The translations under genes and the position numbers were made by a program. Shown in pieces: positions 11,853 through 21,918 of a stretch of 64,000 nt of DNA; within the stretch, counting starts at the first letter, position 1; every line of letters starts with the position of its first letter. The stretch lies in the NCBI GenBank assembly GCA_032871835.1, contig CM065297.1, forward strand, positions 35,775,098-35,839,097, given 5' to 3'. Source of the stretch: Dipteronia dyeriana. Its lineage: Eukaryota > Streptophyta > Magnoliopsida > Sapindales > Sapindaceae. Under the pieces are notes generated by a model that saw only the letters and a list, made by a program, of their open reading frames with translations, ran no database searches and was not told where the DNA came from.

Positions 11853-11868
11853 TTGGTATCAGAACTGG
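11853..11868 (+). other. Primer-binding site of element S (initiator Met tRNA)
   Basis: Reads ttggtatcagaactgg, matching the plant iMet primer site TGGTATCAGAGC over its first ten bases, one base after the LTR ends. It fixes element S as plus-strand. Confidence 0.85.
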
Positions 11869-12412
11869 TCACTTAAAGTAATTAATATGATTCAAGATCT
11901 ACTAGGTTATTTACTAAATTGATTAACAGCCTTGAGTCTTATATTGCTCGTGTTGATTGTTAATCTCTTGTTGATGAAACAAAAAGGACATGAGATATTC
12001 TTCGAGGTATTCATGAATGTGGTTCTTTTTTTTCTACTTGGTATTTGTCTACTAACAAATATGTTGATAAACTTAAAGAGAATACTAGTGACAAAAACGA
12101 AGATGTGGAGGAACTAGATTCCTTGGAAGATAATGGTTATGTAGGATCTAGAAGAAAAATAGGATTTCTCTATGGACAATCAGGCTAGACATGATCACTT
12201 GTCTTTGTAACTCAGTGAAGAGAATTGTGGATCAAAGACCACCGACTTCAACTTGATGGCAACAGTTCAAACTCTTGAGAAGGAAAGAGATGAAGCTTTG
12301 AATAAAGTTGAAGTGAAGAGTGAAATGAACAAATGTCAAGAAAATAATATTGTTAAAGACGCTCATATGCTAGAAAATTTAATAAATGATTTTACTAATT
12401 ATTTGATTTTCT
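11869..12412 (+). pseudogene. Element S: start of interior, decayed gag region
   Basis: Follows the primer site. Frames are broken. Readable pieces include an acidic 'EDVEELDSLEDNGY' stretch (about 12097-12141) and a coiled-coil-like 'NLMATVQTLEKERDEALNKV' stretch (about 12251-12310), in keeping with the long coiled-coil gag of Sireviruses. It ends abruptly at 12412, where the minus-strand Copia element A begins. The rest of the S interior is lost until 61735. Confidence 0.55.
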
Positions 12413-13560
12413 AGAATCCTTGTCCGACTGGAAATCAGAATCCGTGTATCCTAACGGGATTAAATACTGTCTGGAGTACACTAGCATATAATATCTCATT
12501 CTCCGAAGATACTTGAGAATAGTCTTGACAGCAACCCAATGATCCAATCCTGGGTTGGACTAGTATCTGCTAACTACTCCTACTATATAGCAGATGTCCG
12601 GCCTCGTGTATAACATAGCATACATCAGACTACCTACTGCCGATGCATAGGGTACACGTCTCATATCCTCAACTTCTTGAGGTGTCTTAGGACACTGTTC
12701 CTTAGACAAGTGAACTCCATGTCTGGAAGGTAAATTATCTTTCTTAGAGTTTTGCATCGAAAATCGTACAAGAATCTTATTGATATATGATGCTTGAGAC
12801 AATGCTATGAGTCTGTTCTTACAATCCCTTATAAGTTAGATCCCTAGAACATAACTTGCCTCTCTTAAATCTTTCATTTGGAATCGGCTAGCCAACCAGC
12901 CCTTTACATCCGAAAATACTCCCACATCATTCCCAATGAGTAGGATATCATATTTGTATAGGATCAAGAAAACTACTTTCTTGTCAATGATGCACTTGTA
13001 GACATAAGGCTCATCGACATTCTGCTCGAAGCCATAGGTTTTGATCATATCATCAAACCTAGTGTTCCAAGATCTAAATGCTTGCTTAAGTCCATAGATG
13101 GACATTTGCAGCTTGCAAACCTTTTGCTAATGATCTGGAGACATGAATCCCTCTGGTTGCATCATATAGATGATCTCATCAAGTTTTCCATTCAAGAATG
13201 CAGTCTTGACATCCATTTACCAAATTTCGTAATCAAAATAGACAGCAATGGATAAGAGAATCCTAATAGACTTAAACTTGGCTACTAGCAAGAATGTCCC
13301 TTCATAATCAACCCCCTCTTTCTAGGTATAACCCTTGGCCACTAGCCTTGCCTTGAAGGTCTCTACCTTTCCATCTACTCCTCTCTTTCTCTTTTAGATC
13401 CACTTACAACCTATGAGTTTTACCCCATCCGGTAAGTCTACAAGATCCCAGATTGAGTTAGAGTACATGGACTCCTTCTCGAGATTCATGGCTTTAAGCA
13501 ATTCCTCTTTATCAAGATCTTCCATTGCATGGATCATCCACACTATCAACAGAGACAACA
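12413..13560 (-). pseudogene. Copia element A: reverse transcriptase and start of RNase H
   Basis: RVT_2-type reverse transcriptase read leftward. The N-terminal part at about 13560-13110 includes 'IGCKWI-KRKRGVDGKVETF', 'ARLVAKGY', 'MDVKTAFLNGKLDE' and 'MMQPEGF'. 13105-12836 has 'SIYGLKQAFRSWN' and the catalytic box as 'YKYDILLIGND' (YVDD changed to YKYD). 12802-12560 has 'PYASAVGSLMYAMLYTRPDICY'. The frame reaches 'DSDFQSDKDSRK' at about 12413, the first RNase H block, and is cut there. In-frame stops and loss of one catalytic Asp show it is dead. The type is the widespread plant Copia of the Tork/Angela/TAR group; I cannot fix the lineage. Confidence 0.88.
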
Positions 13561-14840
13561 CATTGTCCCTCATCTATACCTAAATAGCGTTCAGGTTGTC
13601 TCACAACCCTCTCGCTACGTCTAGGTTGTAGTGTATCCTGATCAGGAACCATCTACTCTCAGATGTTTGTGGATCAAAAACTCTTGTTGATGAAGCACTA
13701 GTCTCACTAGGCTCCGACTCATTTAATACAATCTTGGAACGAGGTTTATGGTCAATAATGTAATTGTCCTTAAGAAACGTTGCATTTATCGATACAAATA
13801 CTTTGTTGTCTTCAAGACTATGGAATTATCCACCTCTGGTCTCCTTGGAGTATCCTACAAACAGGCAGACAACAGACTTAGAGTCTAGCTTTCCAGTTCT
13901 GTTCTTCAGCACGTGTGCTAGACACCCTATATATAAAATGTCACAAACTAGCTTTATGACCATTCCACAACTCTAGGGGAGTCTTATGAACAGATTTTTA
14001 TGGCACCACATTCAAAAAGTATGCCGCTGTTTGTAACGCATATCCACAGAAGGAATTTGGTAATGATAAGAAACTAATCATAGATCTCACCATTTCCATT
14101 AGGGTTCTATTTCTCCTCTCCACTACACCATTTTGTTGAGGTGTACCGGGAGCTGTGAGTTGGGAAACTATCTCATGCTTGACCATGAAGTCCTCAAACT
14201 CTTGGTCAAGGTACTCACCTCCAAGATCCGATCGTAGTGACTTAATAGTCCTACCTAATTGATTCTCATTTTCAGCTCGGAATTTTTTGAACATTTCAAA
14301 TGTTTCTGACTTCTGTAACCACCCCTAGCTTTTAACATTCATCAGTCTGCCAACGTTTGTATATATAAGCTCTAGTGGTTCTTTAACTCTAAGCCATTTT
14401 CCAGTAAAAGGTCTCTTAGTCATCTTACCTTCCAGACAAGATTCAAAGACAGTAAGGTGCCAACCTTTAACTCACTTAAAAGTCTGCTTTTTAAGTATGC
14501 AATCCGGTCAAGGTTGATATGACCAAGCCTTAGATGCCAGAAATACGTGTCATTATCTGCAGAAATGTAAATCCATGAATATAAAATACATTGTCCAACA
14601 ATATATAATTATTAAAAAAACGTAATCTAATTAAACCCACTATTCGTGCCGACACGGCATCCCCTGACCGCACACGTATTGAGAAGGCTTGCTCCTCTAG
14701 TTGTGTCTAAGAATCAGTCCATTGTAAAGAAGAACAAACATGGTTAGTGCCCCTTGAATCAACTATACAGGGTAAAGAATCAGCTTCCACTAAACATGAC
14801 CCAAGAACAAGTAAATCATATTTGCCTTTCTTGGACTTCT
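13561..14840 (-). pseudogene. Copia element A: GAG-pre-integrase and integrase
   Basis: Pre-integrase block at about 14640-14420 ('FWHLRLGHINLDRIAYLK'), then the integrase core. The 98-residue open stretch at 14294-13998 has 'LRSDLGGEYL' (catalytic Asp) and 'TPQQNGVVERRNRTLMEM' (catalytic Glu), as expected of a Copia DDE integrase. The first-Asp region at about 14330-14400 is scrambled by stops. 13560-13990 is the linker to reverse transcriptase, with 'CLFVGYSKET' remnants. The order gag-integrase-RT-RNase H is that of Copia. Confidence 0.85.
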
Positions 14841-15553
14841 TCTTTCTTTGAGATTTCTTGGGTTTGGGCTTACCATTCATATTCCAGCAAACCTCTTCCT
14901 CTTTTTATTATTGGAGGATGATAGTTCAGCAACATTTGCCTCACCAGTCTTGCCCTTGTTGTCCTTAGTCAAGGAGTCAAAGGTAGTGAGCTCATTGAGC
15001 AACTGTGTGAGATTGAACCTTAACTTGTTCATCTCATAGTTACTCTTAAACAGATTGAAACTCTTCTAAAGAGTCATTAGCATGATCCACACTTGACTGG
15101 GTTTGTCAATGGCCCACTATTGACTTTTACCTTGATGAAGTAAGACATCATGTTCAGGACATGTTCCCAAACTGACGTACCTTCCTTCCTGTGAGCGAGC
15201 ATTGCAGAACGGATAACTTCATGTCACTTTTGCTTGGAGGGTTGGCCGAACATAGCTTGCAATGACTCTAAGATTTCGAATGTTGAAGTCATTGCTTCAT
15301 GCTTTGAGACAAGCACGTCTGTCATTGAAGCCAACAAATATTTTTGGGCCTTCTCATCAGATGAGATCCATCGCTGGTATGCCACACGAACAGTTCATGT
15401 GGCATTGGCAGCAGGCACTGGAGGACATTCCTCCGTAACCACAAACTTGAGGCCTTTTATGACCAAAATTGCATTAATGTTAAGTTTCCACTTAGTGTAG
15501 TTATAACTAGTTAATATGTCGTTCGAGAGAATTTGAAGTAATGCAGAAGACAT
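14841..15553 (-). pseudogene. Copia element A: gag
   Basis: Probable start ATG at 15553 (minus strand, context aataATGtc). The N-terminus reads 'MSSALLQILSNDILTSYNYT' then 'KWKLNINAILVI' and 'EECPPVPAANAT', the usual beginning of this Copia gag. It continues through 'YQRWISSDEKAQKYLLASM' and 'EILESLQAMFG' (UBN2-type gag core), then 'TSVWEHVLNMM', and decays through a Lys/Ser-rich tail near 14840-14900. Several frameshifts. The leader upstream is cut by element G at 15687. Confidence 0.82.
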
Positions 15554-15682
15554 TATTGCTAAAATAAATAAAACATTCATTCAGTCATTTATTTAAAACA
15601 AGTGCGAGTGCTTTGGCATAAATTAAAACATGATGCATGCACATGTTTAACGAACTAAAACTACCCTAAAACTAGTTACTAT

Positions 15683-15687
15683 ACCAC
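15683..15687. other. Target-site duplication of element G, left copy
   Basis: accac, repeated exactly at 24846-24850 on the other side of the element. It shows that G inserted as a unit into the leader of Copia element A and that no later rearrangement moved its ends. Confidence 0.93.
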
Positions 15688-15956
15688 TGACACGTCCTAA
15701 AGAAGTGTTCATATTTCCAAGTATAAGAGTGTAATAGTAATAAATTAACCGGTAAGACCGGGTCGAATCACAAGGAGGTTGTTCACTTGTCCTTGTAGAA
15801 TTAATTATCTTGATTAATTACTAAGCTTGTTATAAAATGAAAATCAATTAAAATTAATACTAGGGCTAATGGATCCGATGTTGGTAATTCGATTATGATC
15901 CAATTATTAATATTTAGTCCAGATTAATAGGATGGAATTCCACTCCACTGACCACT

Positions 15957-16235
15957 CTCTGATAAAAGTACTCATTGTGCTAGACAACATCTATCTATTT
16001 ACAGTGAGTCAAAATTCCACAAAGATTAGAGAGCATAAACCACTCTCTAATAGATATGGGTAAAAGTACTCACTGTGTTAGACAATATCTGTCTTTCTAC
16101 AGTGAGTTAAAAACTCCACAAAGATCAGAGGGGAGAAACCACTCTATGATAAATATGGGTAAAAGTACCCACTGTGCTAGACAATATCTGCCTATCTACA
16201 GTGAGTCAAAAATTCCACAAAGATCAGAGGGGAGA
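15957..16235. repeat. About 100-bp tandem repeat in the G 3' LTR, three copies
   Basis: Each copy carries 'gggtaaaagtactcactgtg', 'ctagacaatatctg', 'acagtgagtcaaaa' and 'ccacaaagatcagagggga'. The 5' LTR has two copies (23898-24092), so copy number changed by unequal exchange or slippage during or after reverse transcription. Confidence 0.88.
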
Positions 16236-16524
16236 AAGCATAAAAATAATAAACTTACCATAATTGGATCATATTTTCCATACCAACATTATCACCTTTT
16301 GCCTCAACTATATAAAATTAGCCAGACATAATTTAACTAGAAAATAGCTATTTTATTTAAACTGAGAATTTGAGAATAAAAGAGAGAATTTCACAAATCT
16401 AATATCATATTTGGATTCAGAATATGAAAATTAGGGGGGAGAGGCCCCCTATTTTTACAAATTATGGATGAAAATTGACTAATGGATGAATTTAGAATGG
16501 AGCATCCAGATTTTGCTACGCCAT

Positions 16525-16635
16525 CAGTGAACAGTGACAGTGAACAGTAATGCATCCGTGAAGTGAATAGTGAACAGTGAACAGTGAACAGTAACGCAAC
16601 CGTTAAGTGAATAGTGAATAGTGAATAGTGCACCG
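16525..16635. repeat. GTGAACA/GTGAATA minisatellite in the G 3' LTR
   Basis: Runs of the 7-bp words gtgaaca and gtgaata, broken by 'gcatccgtgaa'. A second patch lies at 16725-16770. The same array appears in the 5' LTR at 24375-24460 with a different copy order. Confidence 0.85.
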
Positions 16636-17036
16636 GCTTCTAGAATATGATTCTCTGCAGCCGTGTGCATGGTGCACTCGTAGTTTTGGCCAATAGGAAT
16701 GTGCCACGCCATCAGGAACAGTTAAAGTCAATTGTGAACAGTGAAAGTCAACTGTGAACAGTGAATAGTCAATATTATAAAAATGCCTTCGTGGTCTTCC
16801 TAAGGTTTTTGATGTTCTAAACTTGAAAACAATGTTTGTTTTGCCATCTGACTTCTCTATGATTATGAATTGATCGAATTACCTCTGAAATACAAAGAAA
16901 AATACACTGATTACTATGCAACACATTTATTTAAGCGAGCGAACAAAATTATGTCTAAATTGAGGATTTAATCATATTGAAAGTGTAAAATGATGATATT
17001 ATCCCTTAGTAAACAAAAACTTTTCAATGTTAATCA

Positions 17037-17048
17037 CACCCCCCAACC
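17037..17048 (-). other. Polypurine tract of element G
   Basis: On the minus strand this reads ggttggggggtg immediately before the 3' LTR start tgattaac. It is the expected primer for plus-strand DNA synthesis and supports the minus-strand orientation. Confidence 0.85.
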
Positions 17049-18480
17049 AGCTTATTGCTAGTCCCTAGCATCTAAAGCGAAAATAGCAAAAAATCAAATT
17101 CAAATCTCTAAACTACCAAATAGACAAACTCTTCCATACCTCTTTTCTCACCCTTTGACAACCAACCATCAATTGAGTTATCAATCAAACTTTCTTGTGC
17201 TCAATAAAGATCAACACGATAACTATGAGATTCAATTGAAATCAAACAACATTTTCATTCCGAAATCTCATCAGGGCTTTTTCCTTAGGCAGCAGTTTTA
17301 TTTTTTATTTTTTGTTTTTTGTTTTGTTTTTAATATAACAAAACTGGAAGCAAACATTCCATCTTGAATCCATATAGCGAGCTTTAGGACAATGACTACC
17401 AAACTAGTTGGCCTTAGGGCATTAAGTGTTAAAACACTCCTACGGGCTTAATTACTCGGATTGCAGATGTTTTTTTTTTCATAGTACAATTCCCTTAAGC
17501 TTTCTCTTTAACCCGTGTAACAAGCTTTGGGTCAATGACTCCCAAACCAGTTAGTCTTAGGGCAGTAGGTGTTAAAGCACCCCTCGGACTTAATTGCTCG
17601 AGTTAAAGAGGCTACGGAACTGCACTTTATTCTTATCCAGACTCCACCATTTTGCGTGAACACTCTATGCTTACTAAGGCATGAGGCCCGGCTACTAAGC
17701 AAGAGTTTTGTTCACAACACACAAAATTAATATTATTATTATTACTATATATATTTTTAAACAAGACAACTGCCTTCAATTGTTACCCGTGGATGATGTT
17801 TCAGAACTAAATATCGCAAAATCTCAACTTACTGCACATAATCACGTGTCAATGTGCGTGTGTGTCTAGAATAGTTCGAAAAATTTCTCAAGATGACTTA
17901 ATGAACAAAAGGATTAGTCAATGATATCACAATGGAGAGTTTATAAATTTGAATAGTTAGAAGAGAGGAAAAATGCATCAGAACTACAAAGATGCGTCTC
18001 AGAAGTATCTAAAAGATCTCCTTACTCGGCCATCTTTACAAAAAAATGGTTAGAAGCTAGTTTTTATTTTTTTGAAAAATAAAAGTTATTGAATCAACTA
18101 TCCCCTCCCCCCAACCAGAACGAGACATTATCCCCAATGTCATTAGAAATAGGTAAGGTTTAGAAGATATCACCTGAACAACTTGAAAGACAACAAAATC
18201 CTGTAAAACAACAAAAGAAATACAAAATATAGGAAGATAAAATGCATAAAAACCATGGGACAATCACAAACTGAGATTCAGATCAATTTAATGTTTCTTG
18301 TTCTCTTCATGATGGACCAATTAATTTTGGAGGTCGAAGGATCTGGCACATAAATGAAAGCTTGTATCTGGTCAATCAGCTCATGAGGACTTGAACCAGA
18401 GATAAAGATAATAGAAAGATAATAAAAACAAAAGGATATTTACTTGTAGTTGTGATTGTGGCTCACATCTTTCTCTGGTT
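17049..18480 (-). other. 3' untranslated region of element G
   Basis: No protein motif. It contains a divergent direct repeat of about 90 bp (17373-17463 and 17515-17605; cores 'agcgagctttaggacaatg' / 'caagctttgggtcaatg' and 'ttagggca-ta-gtgttaaa'). A pure T-rich run lies at 17296-17330. Long non-coding 3' regions with degenerate repeats are usual in Athila-type elements. Confidence 0.6.
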
Positions 18481-19060
18481 TTACGTCCAGAAACGGCTTC
18501 AATGCCCTCTATGGGTCGGGGATATGCTTCCCATCTAATTTTCTTATAAATTGTCAAACATGGTCTTTTAAAGTCAGATTCCCAATACTATATTGTGCAT
18601 GTTCTTTTTGAAATTGTAGCCATAATTGGTCAATTGCCATTTGCACATATCCACTAGGATGTGCATCAAGAGTCGTTAGGATATTATCCAATGACCCCGT
18701 ACACAAACCATGCCTAATGAATAAAATTTTATCTTCCTGATTATTAGACACCATTCCTAAAGAACGACAACGTGTGTTGCAAGTTGTACATGTACATTTG
18801 TGACAAGTAACCCCTAACTTCTTAGCTCTTCATTTTTTTGCAAGGTTACTTCTTCCAAAACCAGGCATGTAAGATATAAATGAATCAGCAGACTCACATG
18901 CTAGACGTACCTTAGCTTTGTTCAACCAGCGAATTTCAACAGTAATATTGTTTATCATCAGTAAGCGTAATCTTTCGGAACGTGCTTTGTAAATCTTTTT
19001 CAGAGCATTTTGGGGCAACGATGGAAAATGTTTTCTCAGGTTTGTGAAAATTTCATCCAT
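18481..19060 (-). pseudogene. Element G: unrecognised small 3' ORF, Cys-rich middle
   Basis: A frame from ATG 19060 reads 'MDEIFTNLRKHFPSLPQNAL' through 'VRLACESADSFISYMPGFG', meets one stop (TGA, about 18832), and then stays open to a stop at about 18556. The second part has 'VTCHKCTCTTCNTRCRSLG' (C-x2-C-x-C-x2-C-x3-C) and 'LDAHPSGYVQMAIDQLWLQF'. Continued openness on both sides of a single stop suggests a recently dead ORF. Athila relatives often carry an extra ORF after integrase, called env-like, but I see no signal peptide or membrane segment here. Function unknown; the Cys cluster could bind zinc. Confidence 0.5.
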
Positions 19061-19278
19061 GCCTTGTTTTGGGGATCAGTTATTTGGGAAACTGAATTAA
19101 ACTGACTTGAATTGTCACGGAGTACCGTTATCCGCCACTTAACCATGGTTATATAGCAAAACACACCAAGCAAAAATTGAACCTAGAAATTAATCCTTTA
19201 AAAATTCAAAACATAAAAGCAAACAAAAGCAAAAATAATAATTGCAAACACAAATAAAGTCAAAAGCAAAAGATTTGT

Positions 19279-20130
19279 TTACTCACCTTTGTAACAATGG
19301 TCAGAAAGGACGGCATAGTCTTTTTTAAAATATATATTTTCTAAGAATGGTTTCACACGTTGTCCATTTACTTTAAACACATTATCATTCCTAGGATTCT
19401 CAATGTCAAGGGCATCATATGGATACACGTGTTTCACAACAAATGGACCACTCCATTTTGATTTCAGTTTGCCAGGAAATAAATGAAGTCGAGAATTATA
19501 AAGCAAAACCTTTTGACCAACTTCAAATGATCTTCTTAAAATTTGTCTGTCATGAAAGGTTTTAGATTTTTCTTTAAAGTTTTTTGCATTTTCATATGCA
19601 TCATTTCTTAATTCTTCAAGTTCATTTACTTGCAACTTGCACAATTCACCAGCATCATTTAGGTTAGAATTGAAAGCTTTAATGGCCCAATATGCTTTTT
19701 TCTCAAGTTCAACAGGTAAGTGGCAAGGTTTTCCATAAACTAAATGATAAGGAGACATACCCAAAGATGTTTTGAATGCGGTGTGGTAAGCCCAAAGTGC
19801 ATCATTTAGTCTAAGAGACCAATCTTTTCAATCAGGGTTAACCGTTTTTTACAAGATATGTTTTATCTTCCTATTTACTAACTCAACTTGACCACTTGTT
19901 TGAGGGTGGTATGGTGTGGCAATTTTATGTGTGACTCCATCTTTCTTCATTAAAGACTCAAAAGGTTTGTTACAAAAATGTTTGCCTCCATCACTGATAA
20001 TGGCTCGAGGGATGCCAAATCGAATCAAAACATTTTCCTTTAAAAACTTAATCACTGTTTTGTGATCATTATTTCGACAAGGAACTGCCTCAACCTATTT
20101 TGACACATAATCAACGGCAACCAAAATGTA
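19279..20130 (-). pseudogene. Element G: integrase core and C-terminal domain
   Basis: Continues the integrase begun in the ORF to the right. Core: 'YILVAVDYVSK', 'RFGIPRAIISDGGKHF' (second catalytic Asp) and 'ATPYHPQTSGQVELVNRKIK' (catalytic Glu). The long open part at 19764-19279 has '[20 protein letters not shown]', '[11 protein letters not shown]', '[20 protein letters not shown]' and '[11 protein letters not shown]', the Athila-type C-terminal domain that binds DNA. Four in-frame stops lie between 20130 and 19820; one replaces the conserved Trp of 'VSKWVEA'. The three DDE residues are all still present. Confidence 0.9.
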
Positions 20131-21078
20131 CTAAAATCCAAATGACGGTGGAAATGGACCCTTAAAATCAATTCCCCAACAATCAAATATTTCAATGAAA
20201 AGAATGGGGTTTAAAGGCATCATGTTTCGCTTGGAAATGAATCCTAACTTTTGACAATTTTCACAGGTTTTACAGAATGCATGTGCATCTTTAAACAAGG
20301 TTTGCCAATAAAATCCACACTGCAAGATTTTTGCAGCCGTTTTCTTTGACGAAAAATGACCACCACATGCTTCAGAATGACAAAATTCAATGACACTACT
20401 TACCTTATTGCCTGGAATACACCGTCGAAAAATTTGATCAGGGCAATACTTGAATAAGTATGGGTCACCCCAGTAAAAACGTTTTACCTCTGTCAAAAAT
20501 TTATTTTTGTTCTGTGCATTCCAATAGAGTGGCATCATTCCTGTTGTAAGATAATTAACAATGTCAGCATACCAAGGCAAAGTTGTGATAGAGAATAAAA
20601 GATCATCAGGAAAAGAATCATTGATGGGTGCTTTTTCTTCTGGCTCGTCATCTTTCTGTTCCAATTCTTCAAAATCTAAAGTGTCTCTTTCTTCTTCGGC
20701 AACCTTTAAACAATTATCAAGATGTGAATGCATGCTTGACTCAGGTGAATTGATCAAATAAATTTTAGATGAGTTAAAAGAATCCTTTTGAACATGATCT
20801 TCAACAATGGTTTCAATAATGTCTACATCTTCATCTTCATTTTCATCATCAAATGGTTCTTCAGATATTTTGAAAACATTAAGCTTAATTTCCATATTTC
20901 CAAAAGACATGCTCATTATTCCATTCCTGCAATTAATCAAGGCATTAGCAGTAGCCAAAAATGGTCGGCCCAATATAGCAGGAATTGATTTGTACTTATT
21001 AACAACAAGTTGTGTTTCCAAGACAATAAAATCTACTGGGTAGATAAATTTATCGACTTGTACTAGCACATCTTCCAC
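20131..21078 (-). CDS. Element G: protease end fused in frame to integrase start (RT/RNase H lost)
   Basis: A 315-residue open frame. Residues about 1-75 finish the aspartic protease ('IPAILGRPFLATANALI', 'GIMSMSFGN'). Residues 75-165 are the acidic linker that normally leads to reverse transcriptase. From about 165 ('LPWYADIVNYL') it is the integrase N-terminal region: 'FYWGDPYLFKYC', 'IEFCHSEACGGHFSSKKTA' and 'CKTCENCQKLG' (the HHCC zinc fold), ending 'FDCWGIDFKGPF' with the first catalytic Asp. Some 500-600 residues of RT and RNase H found at this place in Athila elements are absent, and the joint keeps the frame. Stops come only at the right and left borders. It is part of a decayed gag-pol, so not a separate gene in origin. 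Confidence 0.85.
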   Translation of the reverse strand: MEDVLVQVDKFIYPVDFIVLETQLVVNKYKSIPAILGRPFLATANALINCRNGIMSMSFGNMEIKLNVFKISEEPFDDENEDEDVDIIETIVEDHVQKDSFNSSKIYLINSPESSMHSHLDNCLKVAEEERDTLDFEELEQKDDEPEEKAPINDSFPDDLLFSITTLPWYADIVNYLTTGMMPLYWNAQNKNKFLTEVKRFYWGDPYLFKYCPDQIFRRCIPGNKVSSVIEFCHSEACGGHFSSKKTAAKILQCGFYWQTLFKDAHAFCKTCENCQKLGFISKRNMMPLNPILFIEIFDCWGIDFKGPFPPSFGF

Positions 21079-21918
21079 TATTCCTTTTCGTATTTTAATT
21101 GACCTATCAGCAAGACAAAGTGTGGTTGAAGTCGGCTTTAACTCACCAAGTTAAAGTCGTTAATAAAATGAGTATGGGAGCAAATTTACACTAGCACCTA
21201 GGTCAAGTAAAGCGTGCTCAATTTTACAGTTACCAATTATGCATGAAATAGTTGGACAACCATGATCTTTATATTTTAAAACATTTTTGTTGCAAAGAAT
21301 GGAACTTACCTGTTCAGCCATAAAGGCTTTCTTTCTTACATGATGCTTCATTTTCACAGTGTACAGATCCTTAAAAAATTTGGCATAGGAAGGTACCTGT
21401 TTGATTGCGTCCAACAAAGGGATATTGATCTTTACCTGTTTGAAAATTTTAAAAATCTATGGGGGATGCTTCGATTTCTGTGAATTTAAAATAGCCTGGG
21501 GATATTGGAGTGTATGTGGGGATTCGATTATTTTTTCATCAACAGTGGTTTCATTAACCCCTTCCTTACCCTTGGAAAATGACTCATCTTCATTTTTACC
21601 AGATTCAAGAATAGGTTTTTCAATGATCTTAACACTACGAAGAGTGATAATTGATTTGACTTGATCTGGGCATTGGTTATTATCATAGAAACTTGACGGA
21701 CTCTTAGGATTTGGTTATGGTTGAGATGGAAACTTACCTTTTTCGTGTGTGGTGAGTATATAAGCAATCTTTGCCAAAGTATATTTAACATCTGTCAAGG
21801 TTTGTGCAGTTTGGCTATTAATGGATTCTTGCTTCTCAATGAATGAGTGTAAAGTGTCTTCATGGTTTTTCTTAGATGACGGGACATAAGGTGCATAACC
21901 TTGAGGGTTTTGGAAATT
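21079..21918 (-). pseudogene. Element G: gag-protease linker and aspartic protease
   Basis: Read leftward from 21900: 'YILTTHEKGKFPSQP', 'EKPILESGKNEDESF' and 'INIPLLDAIKQVPSYAKFFK', the usual lead into an Athila protease. Then come 'CPTISCIIGNCKIEHALLDL' and 'GASVNLLPYSFY' (21160-21417) with the active-site form D-L-GAS in place of D-T/S-G. The frame breaks just after and resumes at 'LADRSIKIRKGIVEDVLVQV'. The enzyme would cleave the gag-pol polyprotein. Confidence 0.85.

Larger units (their letters stand above)
15688..17036 (-). repeat. 3' LTR of element G
   Basis: Plus-strand sequence runs tgacacgtcctaaag to gttaatca (TG...CA). It holds three copies of a 100-bp repeat and a GTGAACA-type minisatellite. 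The TATA position (about 16455, minus strand) reads TAAAAATAG rather than the TATAAATAG of the 5' LTR. Confidence 0.9.

Noticed and set aside
18481..19060. Env-like glycoprotein in element G
   Set aside because: Position fits, but there is no signal peptide, membrane segment or cleavage site; left as unrecognised.
20561..21043. Plus-strand Ser-rich ORFs
   Set aside because: Shadows of the acidic linker and protease of element G on the minus strand.
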